A stretch of 5,017 nucleotides of DNA from UBA4782 sp034430215 (GCA_034430215.1 DAOUFE010000014.1:1-5017), one strand, 5' to 3'. Shown: positions 1 through 5,016, numbered from the stretch's first letter. Made by a program: numbers and translations. Notes: generated by a model from the letters alone, not told the origin.

Positions 1-111
1 ATTGTCTTACTCCGTTTTATAAAATGCTTTCGCAAAAACTATTTTATTGGAGATTCAATGCCGTTCAACCTTCTTTTTTTAAACTGTCAGGTAGCTAGAG
101 TAATATTTTAA
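1..111 (+). other. possible C-terminal tail of an upstream gene, frame ambiguous
   Basis: Two plus-strand frames are open from the left edge. One runs from base 1 to a TAA at 109-111 and would give a 36-residue tail ending NCQVARVIF. The other runs from base 3 to a TAG at 96-98 and would give a tail ending FFKLSGS. Either would end 8 or 21 bases before the DUF4956 start, so an upstream operon partner is plausible. Neither tail is recognisable. The first frame also contains an ATG at 58 preceded by GGAG at 49-52, which could instead start a 17-residue peptide. The stretch is T-rich, so open frames of this length could be chance. Confidence 0.3.
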
Positions 112-119
112 ATTTTTCC

Positions 120-743
120 TTGAGTTTTATTTTTAATTTATTGATAGCATTTATCGTGGTTCGCTTCATTTACTATCCATCCACGCATAATAAAAGCTAT
201 GTATTCACTTTTTTGGGGTTCAATACCGTCATCTATTTTGTATTGAGCTTTCTTACCAGCATAGAGATTGGGATCGGCGTGGGATTTGGCTTATTTGCGA
301 TTTTCACCATCCTGCGTTACCGTACCGATCCCATCCCAATCCGGGAAATGACCTATCTATTCATAATCGTGGCTTTGCCTGTAATGAATTCTGCTGGGGC
401 AAACGGAGATAACTGGCCGCAGCTTATTATTGCAAACCTGGCAATCCTGGCGATCATGCTGGTGTTGGAAAAAGGTTGGGGGTTCAAATATGAGGCATTC
501 AAACGGATCACATATGAAAAGATCGAACTGATCCGACCTGACCGCCTGCCTGAGTTGAAAACAGATCTGGAGGAACGCACAGGTTTGAAGATCAAACGTG
601 TAACTATTGGAAAAATTGATTTCTTGAGGGACGTAGCAGATATCAAAATCTATTACGATGACCTCGGAAATAATGGGTGGTTGAACAATGACGAACCTGC
701 GCTGGTTGTAGTCAGTCGGGATGACTCAAATGGTGCAGCATAG
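120..743 (+). CDS. DUF4956 family integral membrane protein
   Basis: This 207-residue protein fits the DUF4956 family, a bacterial membrane family of unknown biochemical role. The N-terminal half is strongly hydrophobic, with likely membrane segments near residues 2-19, 27-46, 49-65, 77-92 and 100-117. The conserved core, GLFAIFTILRYRTDPIPIRE at 57-76, is followed by MTYLF. The soluble C-terminal half (about 122-207) carries the family-like stretches YEKIELIRP (132-140), LEERTGLKI (150-158) and IDFLRDVADIKIYY (166-179), and probably lies in the cytoplasm. The start is uncertain. TTG 120 is the only conventional start near the in-frame TAG at 96-98, it lacks a clear Shine-Dalgarno sequence, and the first membrane helix begins almost at residue 1. 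DUF4956 genes are often found beside VTC-type polyphosphate polymerase domain genes (family knowledge). No such gene is visible, though one could lie to the left. Confidence 0.85.
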   Translation: MSFIFNLLIAFIVVRFIYYPSTHNKSYVFTFLGFNTVIYFVLSFLTSIEIGIGVGFGLFAIFTILRYRTDPIPIREMTYLFIIVALPVMNSAGANGDNWPQLIIANLAILAIMLVLEKGWGFKYEAFKRITYEKIELIRPDRLPELKTDLEERTGLKIKRVTIGKIDFLRDVADIKIYYDDLGNNGWLNNDEPALVVVSRDDSNGAA

Positions 744-854
744 AAAATAACAATATACCTGGCAAGCTATACAAAAAATAAACCATCTAAAGGGTTCAAA
801 ACAGTAAAATGACTATAGTTGAATGATCGTTTGAAAACAATATTTGTTGGAAAC

Positions 855-864
855 TTTGATCAAA
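855..864. repeat. 10-bp perfect palindrome TTTGATCAAA
   Basis: A perfect palindrome lies in the AT-rich gap between the DUF4956 gene and the response regulator, about 50 bases upstream of the -10 box at 915. A second short inverted repeat, AACAA-TAT-TTGTT, sits at 836-848. Both could be protein-binding sites for control of the two-component operon, but short palindromes are common in AT-rich DNA and no known operator consensus is matched. The rest of 744-880 shows no gene on either strand. Confidence 0.2.
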
Positions 865-881
865 CATTTTCTCTCCTAAAT

Positions 882-913
882 GAAGCAGGATGGGTTGGAA
901 GCCCATCCTCTTC
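882..913. other. strong hairpin upstream of the two-component operon
   Basis: AGGATGGG (887-894) and CCCATCCT (902-909) form a perfect 8-bp stem around a 7-base loop. GAAG (882-885) and CTTC (910-913) extend it to 12 bp with a single bulged C at 886. No T-run follows on either strand, so it is not a textbook intrinsic terminator. It could still stop or stabilise the DUF4956 transcript. Because a TATAAT box begins two bases after it, it could also act as an operator covering the -35 region of the regulator promoter. Confidence 0.55.
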
Positions 914-914
914 G

Positions 915-920
915 TATAAT
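915..920 (+). promoter_or_regulatory. -10 box TATAAT of the putative regulator-kinase promoter
   Basis: This is a perfect TATAAT with a predicted transcription start near 927, some 28 bases before ATG 955. The sequence 16-18 bases upstream (around 891-898, GGGTTGG-like) is a poor -35 and lies inside the hairpin at 882-913, which would suggest activator dependence or repression there. It competes with a second TATAAT at 942-947. Confidence 0.4.
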
Positions 921-941
921 AAAAAATGAGTAAAGGTTGAC

Positions 942-947
942 TATAAT
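942..947 (+). promoter_or_regulatory. second TATAAT, positioned for leaderless transcription
   Basis: This TATAAT leaves seven bases before ATG 955, so transcription would begin at about the start codon itself. The regulator has no good Shine-Dalgarno sequence at normal distance: the nearest AAAGG, at 932-936, is 18 bases away. Both facts fit a leaderless message driven by a -10 element. There is no recognisable -35 at 918-925, which weakens the case. Confidence 0.3.
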
Positions 948-954
948 TTATTCT

Positions 955-1644
955 ATGACACGAAAAATCCTGGTAGTAGACGATACAAGGAATGTTCAGG
1001 TACTGTTATCCGATTTTTTAAGCAGCCAGGATTTCGAAGTTTTGACCGCCTCTGATGGCTGTGAAGCCCTTGATATAGTTCATGACTCATCTCCCGACCT
1101 GATCCTCCTTGACATCATGATGCCAAACATGGATGGGTATCAGTTCATCAGCCACCTGCGACGCGAATCCAATATTCCCGTGATCATGATCACCGCTAAA
1201 CAGCAAGAGGCAGATGTCATCCGCGGTTTCGATCTGGGTGCTGATGACTACATTACAAAACCTTTCCGAATGCGCGAACTGCTGGTTCGAATGCGTGCTG
1301 TGCTTCGACGAGCAGCTCCAAGGGAATCAAAAGAGGTGATCATTTCGGTCGGCGACCTCTCTCTGGATTGTGGGAAGCATGAAGTAAAAAGGGAAGGGCA
1401 GGTGATTGAACTTACCCCCTTGGAATTCCAAATTTTGGAGATCTTGATGAAATCCCCCGGTAAAGTGATCAAACGAGCAGTATTAAGCATGCAGTTGATG
1501 GAATTTGGATATACCGGCTCGGAAGCAACGCTAAAGATCCATATCCGTAATCTTCGGATCAAACTTGGTGACGATCTTGACCAACCCCGTTATATCGAAA
1601 CGGTCTTTGGGCTTGGCTACCGGTTCGTGGAACCTGTCGAATGA
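955..1644 (+). CDS. OmpR/PhoB-family response regulator
   Basis: A 229-residue DNA-binding response regulator, expected to be phosphorylated by the overlapping kinase and to control transcription. The N-terminal receiver domain (about 3-118) has the acidic pair D9-D10, the phospho-acceptor D53 in LLDIMMP, the switch T80 in MITAK, Y99, and K102 in the KPF motif. The C-terminal winged helix-turn-helix (about 130-228) contains ELTPLEFQILEILM, the recognition-helix region ATLKIHIRNLRIKLG, and the terminal wing ending GYRFVE. The length is normal for the family. I chose ATG 955 (MTRKILVVDD), which matches the usual regulator N-terminus. An in-frame TTG at 937 would add six residues but has no spaced ribosome site. 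The TGA overlaps the kinase ATG in ATGA, so the pair is one translationally coupled operon. Regulatory targets cannot be deduced. Confidence 0.95.
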   Translation: MTRKILVVDDTRNVQVLLSDFLSSQDFEVLTASDGCEALDIVHDSSPDLILLDIMMPNMDGYQFISHLRRESNIPVIMITAKQQEADVIRGFDLGADDYITKPFRMRELLVRMRAVLRRAAPRESKEVIISVGDLSLDCGKHEVKREGQVIELTPLEFQILEILMKSPGKVIKRAVLSMQLMEFGYTGSEATLKIHIRNLRIKLGDDLDQPRYIETVFGLGYRFVEPVE

Positions 1645-3053
1645 AAAAATCTTTAAAATTCAAACTCATCTTTTCTTACCTGATTGTTGCACTTGTTACA
1701 GTACTGGTCGTTTCAGCGCTTATCAGGCTGACTTCGGGTAAATCTCTCATGAACCTGGTTGTCGAAGAACAAACCGCTTCACTGGCTGATAGTGCTGAAA
1801 CGTATTACAGTGAAAACGGCTCGCTCAATGGTTTCTTTGACTATTACCAGCAACTGGCGCATTCCGCACCAGTACCCATCCAATCTGATGCTCCACCAAA
1901 CACATTTGACAAACGGAATTTGCGGGGAGTTTTCGGGATGGTGGATAGCAATTATCAGGCGATCATGCCGACTTTTAACTACGAAATTGGTCAAACTGTC
2001 CCTAAAAATCAGATCAAGGATGCCATCCCGGTAAAATACGAAGGCGAGACTATCGCCTGGATTTTGCCAGATACCAAGTTGCAATTCTCTTTGAGCAAAG
2101 AAGAGCAGGTCTTTCTTCAGAGAACGACTACTGCCATTGGGTTAGCTGCTCTGGCAGGAATCTTGATTGCAGTAGTGATGGGCTTCTTACTGGCAAGTAG
2201 AATTGTCAAACCCATCCGGCAATTAACCCTGGCATCTCAAGAACTTGCACGAGGTGCCCTGAAACAACAGGTACCAGTCACTTCACAGGATGAATTGGGG
2301 CAATTAACAAAGACTTTCAACCAGATGTCGAATGAGCTTGATCAGGTGGACATGCAGCGAAAGCGCATGACTGCTGATATTACCCATGACCTCAGCACAC
2401 CTCTACAGATTATTTCTGGATATATGGAAATGCTGGAGGACGGGAAGGTGACACTTACCCCTCAGAGGATCGATATCATCAAAACTGAGATCGAGCATCT
2501 CCGCAGGCTGGTAAGCGATCTGACCACACTTTCACAAGTAGAAAGCGGCGGACTGGATTTTCAATACCAACCTGTTCAACCATCCATGCTATTGGAGAGG
2601 GTCTATCAAACATACCAACCAATCGCAAATCAACAAAATATCGATCTGATTCTGGATGTCTCACCATCAAAATCCTCGATCCTTGTCGATGAAGGTCGAA
2701 TGCTTCAGGTGCTCAAAAATCTTGTTGAAAATTCTTTGCGCCATACCCCCAGCAAAGGAAGAATCATACTTGCTTCATTAGAAAAAGAGGATGTACAGAT
2801 ACGCGTCAGCGATAACGGATCCGGAATCGATGCTGAAGACCTTCCTTATGTGTTTGACAGGTTTTATCGTGCGGATAAGGTGCGTGGCTCCAATTCTGGC
2901 AAGATGGGTCTTGGTTTGGCTATTTGTAAAGCTCTGGTAACCGCCCAGGGGGGAACCATATCTGCTGAATCGGAAGGAAAAGGCAAAGGCACTACCATCG
3001 TGATGACTTTCAAATCAGCAGTTCTTTCAAAAGATCAGATTTCACCGGAATGA
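1641..3053 (+). CDS. BaeS-like HAMP sensor histidine kinase
   Basis: A 470-residue membrane sensor kinase, partner of the preceding regulator. Order: a short basic N-terminus, membrane helix 1 (about 9-30), an extracytoplasmic sensor region (about 31-160) with no recognised ligand domain, membrane helix 2 (about 163-186), HAMP (about 187-240), HisKA dimerisation and phosphotransfer domain (about 240-305), and the HATPase domain (about 350-457). The phospho-acceptor is H249 in DITHDLSTPL. The N box has N364 (LVENSLRH), G1 is DNGSGI (391-396), the F box is YVFDRFYR (403-410), and G2 is GLGLAI (423-428). All catalytic boxes are intact. The sensor wording around 117-144 (GQTVPK, IPVKYEG, AWILPD) resembles BaeS-type kinases. 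The start codon overlaps the regulator stop and has no strong ribosome site of its own, so coupled translation is likely. The signal sensed is unknown. Confidence 0.95.
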   Translation: MKKSLKFKLIFSYLIVALVTVLVVSALIRLTSGKSLMNLVVEEQTASLADSAETYYSENGSLNGFFDYYQQLAHSAPVPIQSDAPPNTFDKRNLRGVFGMVDSNYQAIMPTFNYEIGQTVPKNQIKDAIPVKYEGETIAWILPDTKLQFSLSKEEQVFLQRTTTAIGLAALAGILIAVVMGFLLASRIVKPIRQLTLASQELARGALKQQVPVTSQDELGQLTKTFNQMSNELDQVDMQRKRMTADITHDLSTPLQIISGYMEMLEDGKVTLTPQRIDIIKTEIEHLRRLVSDLTTLSQVESGGLDFQYQPVQPSMLLERVYQTYQPIANQQNIDLILDVSPSKSSILVDEGRMLQVLKNLVENSLRHTPSKGRIILASLEKEDVQIRVSDNGSGIDAEDLPYVFDRFYRADKVRGSNSGKMGLGLAICKALVTAQGGTISAESEGKGKGTTIVMTFKSAVLSKDQISPE

Positions 3054-3065
3054 AACCTTCTGCCC

Positions 3066-3257
3066 TTATGCTTGAATTTTCTGCTCAGCTTCAATTGCAT
3101 CGAGGATTTTCACTAATATTTCTTTTCGTTTCTTGAGCATTTCTTTGTAGTCAAGGTTGTCAGTAGAGTGAATTTCAACGCGCAGATCAGATAAAGCAGA
3201 TTCAGCCATTTCTTTTAGAAGCTGTAGTTCTTCTTCATCCAAATGTAGCTCAATCAT
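3066..3257 (-). CDS. 63-residue conserved-looking helical protein of unknown function
   Basis: A small, soluble, charged protein with heptad-like Leu/Ile spacing, probably two helices: DEEELQLLKEMAESALSDL (7-25) and YKEMLKKRKEILVKILDAIE (37-56), joined by RVEIHSTDNLD. The segment LSDLRVEIHSTDN followed by YKEMLKKR resembles a type of small hypothetical protein I recall from diverse bacteria, but I know of no function for it. Evidence that it is a real gene: a perfect AAGGAGGT ribosome site, a consensus promoter about 100 bases upstream, and codon-like composition. It faces the kinase gene tail to tail, with only 12 bases between stops. An antisense interaction or shared termination zone is therefore possible. 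No cysteine or metal motif is present. It could be a regulator or complex subunit, but the sequence gives no proof. Confidence 0.8.
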   Translation of the reverse strand: MIELHLDEEELQLLKEMAESALSDLRVEIHSTDNLDYKEMLKKRKEILVKILDAIEAEQKIQA

Positions 3258-3261
3258 CTTG

Positions 3262-3269
3262 ACCTCCTT
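3262..3269 (-). promoter_or_regulatory. strong Shine-Dalgarno AAGGAGGT of the 63-residue gene
   Basis: AAGGAGGT on the minus strand, four bases before ATG 3257, is a full anti-16S match and fixes the start. Its first two bases form part of TTGATAA (3268-3274), which is complementary to TTATCAA further up the leader (3312-3318), so access to the site could depend on leader folding. Confidence 0.85.
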
Positions 3270-3275
3270 ATCAAA

Positions 3276-3302
3276 AAACCGTTCGCAAAAAACGAACGGT
3301 TT
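3276..3302 (-). terminator. intrinsic-terminator-like hairpin in the leader of the 63-residue gene
   Basis: Read on the minus strand, AAACCGTTCG and CGAACGGTTT form a perfect 10-bp stem around a 7-base loop (TTTTTTG). The T-run spans the end of the stem and the bases after it (GGTTTTTTGA), the form of an intrinsic terminator. It lies after the promoter at 3360-3388 and six bases before the ribosome site, so it sits inside the leader and could act as an attenuator. Alternatively it ends DUF1294 read-through. On the plus strand it is followed only by TTTATC, giving at best a weak terminator for the kinase operon, which has no other terminator. Confidence 0.65.
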
Positions 3303-3312
3303 ATCTTGACCT
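3303..3312 (-). repeat. 10-bp direct repeat, copy 1 (AGGTCAAGAT)
   Basis: On the minus strand AGGTCAAGAT occurs here and again at 3256-3265, where it forms the end of the ribosome site and the first two bases of the start codon. The two copies flank the leader hairpin. The upstream copy looks like a decoy ribosome site followed by ATA rather than ATG. This could be a local duplication or a regulatory protein or RNA contact. Confidence 0.5.
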
Positions 3313-3359
3313 TGATAATGGATTAACCTCAGCTTTTAATGGCTACAGTATCTATATTC

Positions 3360-3388
3360 ATTATAGAAAATGGTGTAGAGAGAGTCAA
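3360..3388 (-). promoter_or_regulatory. near-consensus sigma-70 type promoter for the 63-residue gene
   Basis: On the minus strand TTGACT (3383-3388) and TATAAT (3360-3365) are separated by exactly 17 bases, with a predicted transcription start near 3353. The leader would be about 95 bases and contains no ATG before the gene start, so no leader peptide is apparent. This is the best promoter in the window. Confidence 0.8.
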
Positions 3389-3417
3389 GAATTTTCCTCG
3401 ATCCCGAACACACTAGA

Positions 3418-3681
3418 CTACTTAGTAATCAAAACGACGAGTAAGCTCTGAAGCACAAGAAAAATTAAAACCAGACTCCAAAAAAAGGGCTTTCGGATCT
3501 TGTGACGAAAAGCCAGCATCCCTGCGAGAGCACCTAACGCGCCTCCGCAAACGGTTAACCCGATCAACCAGTTTTCAGGGATGCGCCATTGCTGCTGAAT
3601 GGCACGGTATTTATCCACCCCCCACAGGAGAAAAGTACCCAGGCTGATCACAAGAAAAACATAGACAAGTATCATAATCAT
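3418..3681 (-). CDS. DUF1294 family small membrane protein
   Basis: An 87-residue protein with the DUF1294 signature: a D-K pair after the first membrane helix (WGVDKYRA, 20-27), RIPE at 33-36, GGALGALAGMLAFRHKIRKP at 46-65, and a hydrophobic C-terminus. Membrane helices lie near 3-21, 38-57 and 66-84, with basic loops between. The family's function is not established. Some members elsewhere are fused to cold-shock domains (family knowledge), but here there is only the membrane part. I chose ATG 3679-3681 because CAAAGG (3691-3696) lies nine bases upstream. The longer frame from GTG 3712-3714 adds 11 residues, lacks a site, and overlaps an inverted repeat. No terminator lies directly after the stop, so its transcript may run into the leader hairpin at 3276-3302. 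It is divergent from PPK2. Confidence 0.88.
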   Translation of the reverse strand: MIMILVYVFLVISLGTFLLWGVDKYRAIQQQWRIPENWLIGLTVCGGALGALAGMLAFRHKIRKPFFWSLVLIFLVLQSLLVVLITK

Positions 3682-3690
3682 AGAATGATA

Positions 3691-3696
3691 CCTTTG
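3691..3696 (-). promoter_or_regulatory. Shine-Dalgarno CAAAGG deciding the DUF1294 start
   Basis: CAAAGG on the minus strand is nine bases before ATG 3681. No comparable site precedes the alternative GTG at 3714, so the shorter protein is preferred. Confidence 0.55.
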
Positions 3697-3700
3697 AAAA

Positions 3701-3731
3701 ACAATTTTGCACACTCAATCATGCAAATTGT
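3701..3731. repeat. imperfect inverted repeat in the DUF1294/PPK2 divergent spacer
   Basis: ACAATTTTGCA (3701-3711) and TGCAAATTGT (3722-3731) are inverted copies that differ by one extra T, separated by ten bases. Their centres are about two helical turns apart, as in many dimeric operators. A third related TGCAAAT occurs at 3779-3785. It may be an operator for DUF1294 or both divergent genes, or a hairpin in the DUF1294 leader. Confidence 0.4.
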
Positions 3732-3755
3732 CAGAGTCATCATCCAAAATTTCAC

Positions 3756-3761
3756 TATAAT
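3756..3761 (+). promoter_or_regulatory. -10 box of the putative PPK2 promoter
   Basis: TATAAT with a predicted start near 3768, about 65 bases before ATG 3833. The best -35 at proper distance is the weak GAGTCA (3734-3739, 16-base spacer). TTGTCA at 3728-3733 is a better match but 22 bases away, and it overlaps the right arm of the inverted repeat at 3701-3731. Moderate or activator-dependent strength is likely. Confidence 0.4.
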
Positions 3762-3823
3762 ATTTTTAGTGATGTGATTGCAAATAAATATAGAAGTGCC
3801 GGAAGAGAGATTTTTTGTCTCAT

Positions 3824-3828
3824 GGAGG
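3824..3828 (+). promoter_or_regulatory. Shine-Dalgarno GGAGG deciding the PPK2 start
   Basis: GGAGG lies four bases before ATG 3833. The longer in-frame start, TTG 3815, would place this ribosome site inside the coding region and has no site of its own, so ATG 3833 is chosen. Confidence 0.8.
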
Positions 3829-3832
3829 TACT

Positions 3833-4765
3833 ATGGCAAAAAAGGGAAAAGCTGAAAAGAAAGACAAATCGGAAGTGAAGCGAGAGAAAACACAGCCTGA
3901 TGTCACTTCTACACCTGAAACCAACTTAAAACTTCAATCCCCTGTTCCTGAACACCAGATTGAGATTACGAATAAGACCTACTGGAAGGAGCTCCGCAAG
4001 CTGCAGATAGAGCTGGTTAAATTACAGGAATGGATCCGATTCAAAGGGCTAAAAGTGGTGGTTATTTTTGAAGGACGAGATGCTGCAGGAAAAGGGGGAG
4101 CCATCAAGCGCATCACAGAAAGCTTGAACCCACGTGTTTGCCGTGTGGTTGCACTGCCAACCGCTACAGAGCGCGAGAAAACACAGTGGTATTTCCAACG
4201 ATATGCAGCCCATTTACCCGCCGCTGGCGAGATGGTGTTGTTCGATCGTAGCTGGTACAACCGTGCCGGGGTAGAACGAGTGATGGGGTTTTGTACCGAT
4301 GAAGAATATAGTGAATTTCTCCGGTCGGTACCAGAGTTTGAGCGCATGCTCGTCCGTTCCGGGATCTTCCTGATCAAATATTGGTTCTCGGTGAGCGACA
4401 AAGAGCAGGAAAGGCGGTTCCAGACACGCATCAATGACCCCACCAAACGCTGGAAACTCAGCCCAATGGACTTACAAAGCCGTTCCAAATGGGTAGAGTA
4501 TTCTAAAGCGAAAGATGAGATGTTCGCTCATACTGATATTAAGCAGGCACCCTGGTATGTAGTGAATGCAGATAACAAAATGTGTGCCCGGCTGAACTGC
4601 ATGCACCACCTGTTGAGCATGATCCCCTATCAAGACCTGACCCCCGAACCAATCGTGCTTCCTCCCCGGCAAGATGATCATGGGTACGTTCGCCCTCCTA
4701 TCACTGACCAGACTTTTGTGCCTGCTTTATATGTAATGACAGAAGAAGAGAAGGAAGATGAGTGA
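3833..4765 (+). CDS. ppk2: polyphosphate kinase 2, class I type
   Basis: A 310-residue cytoplasmic enzyme of the PPK2 family, which transfers phosphate between polyphosphate and nucleoside diphosphates, mainly regenerating ATP or GTP from ADP or GDP. The P-loop (Walker A) is GRDAAGKGG at 81-89 with K87. The Walker B-like segment is VLFDRSWYNRAGVE (135-148) with D138 and R139. The lid region is around RRFQTRINDPTKRWKLSPMD (194-213), followed by WVEYSKAKDEM (220-230) and the late PWYVVNADNK motif (240-249). The overall wording (VMGFCTDEEY, RVCRVVALP) resembles single-domain class I enzymes. The first 35 residues are a lysine/glutamate-rich, probably disordered extension outside the conserved core, and the C-terminus is acidic (EEEKEDE). 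All visible catalytic motifs are intact. It is a single-gene unit, divergent from DUF1294. Exact nucleotide preference cannot be read from sequence. Confidence 0.95.
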   Translation: MAKKGKAEKKDKSEVKREKTQPDVTSTPETNLKLQSPVPEHQIEITNKTYWKELRKLQIELVKLQEWIRFKGLKVVVIFEGRDAAGKGGAIKRITESLNPRVCRVVALPTATEREKTQWYFQRYAAHLPAAGEMVLFDRSWYNRAGVERVMGFCTDEEYSEFLRSVPEFERMLVRSGIFLIKYWFSVSDKEQERRFQTRINDPTKRWKLSPMDLQSRSKWVEYSKAKDEMFAHTDIKQAPWYVVNADNKMCARLNCMHHLLSMIPYQDLTPEPIVLPPRQDDHGYVRPPITDQTFVPALYVMTEEEKEDE

Positions 4766-4907
4766 AGATCACAGACACTTGCAACGTGCGATAAAGACTA
4801 CTTCGTACCACTAAAAGTACAAAATACACAAAATGTCTATTTTTCCCTTGGAGAGCAGCGAATTACACCCAATTACAACCCACCTGAAAGTGTTTTCAGA
4901 ATCACAG
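4766..4907. other. noncoding stretch after PPK2 with a short tandem repeat
   Basis: No supported gene is seen on either strand. AATTACACCC (4861-4870) is directly followed by AATTACAACCC (4871-4881), a near-identical tandem pair. A 6-bp hairpin, CTGAAA/TTTCAG with a GTGT loop (4884-4899), lacks a T-run and is a doubtful PPK2 terminator. Confidence 0.45.
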
Positions 4908-4948
4908 AAAAAATATGCATGTCTCACCCTAGCAGCGAGACATGCATA
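4908..4948 (-). terminator. intrinsic terminator for a gene arriving from the right
   Basis: A perfect 12-bp stem, TATGCATGTCTC (4914-4925) and GAGACATGCATA (4937-4948), encloses an 11-base loop. On the minus strand it is immediately followed by TTTTTT (4908-4913), the classic form of an intrinsic terminator. On the plus strand the next T-run (about 4963-4969) is some 14 bases beyond the stem, so it would stop PPK2 transcripts less efficiently, although it may serve both converging genes. Confidence 0.8.
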
Positions 4949-4980
4949 AAAGTGATCATATATTTTTTTAGAACAATTTT

Positions 4981-5016
4981 CTAATACGACACCCCGCGCT
5001 TTATAGCTTCAATGTT
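4981..5016 (-). CDS. possible C-terminal end of a minus-strand gene running off the right edge
   Basis: One minus-strand frame is open from the right edge and ends in TAG at 4981-4983, giving the tail NIEAIKRGVSY. The other two frames have stops within the last 17 bases. The tail ends 32 bases before the strong minus-strand terminator at 4908-4948, the expected arrangement for a gene end. It is too short to identify, and the open frame could be chance. Confidence 0.35.
   Translation of the reverse strand, partial: NIEAIKRGVSY

Noticed and set aside
78..84. TTTAAAC, the form of a classic -1 frameshift heptamer, in phase with the ATG at 58
   Set aside because: A -1 shift there enters the DUF4956 frame but meets TAG at 96-98 after a few codons, so it cannot produce a fusion. 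The T-run context makes chance likely.
926..940. Four-codon ORF (ATG to TGA) upstream of the regulator as a leader peptide gene
   Set aside because: It is too short and lacks a ribosome site. With the start predicted near 927 it may not even be on the transcript.
937..954. TTG 937 as start of the response regulator
   Set aside because: It adds six residues not typical of the family, and the AAAGG directly touching it leaves no spacing for ribosome binding. MTRKILVVDD from ATG 955 matches regulator N-termini.
1248..1562. 104-codon minus-strand open frame opposite the response regulator
   Set aside because: It lies entirely within a clearly real gene, and the product is serine/arginine-rich shadow-type sequence without any domain.
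3589..3777. 62-codon plus-strand open frame across the DUF1294 gene and spacer
   Set aside because: It overlaps DUF1294 in antisense and has no supported ribosome site or recognisable product.
3979..4488. 169-codon minus-strand open frame opposite PPK2
   Set aside because: It is the shadow of an intact, strongly recognisable PPK2 gene and its translation resembles no known domain. It lacks its own visible ribosome site and promoter.
4884..4899. CTGAAA/TTTCAG hairpin as the PPK2 terminator
   Set aside because: The stem is only 6 bp, AT-rich, and followed by A-rich rather than T-rich sequence.
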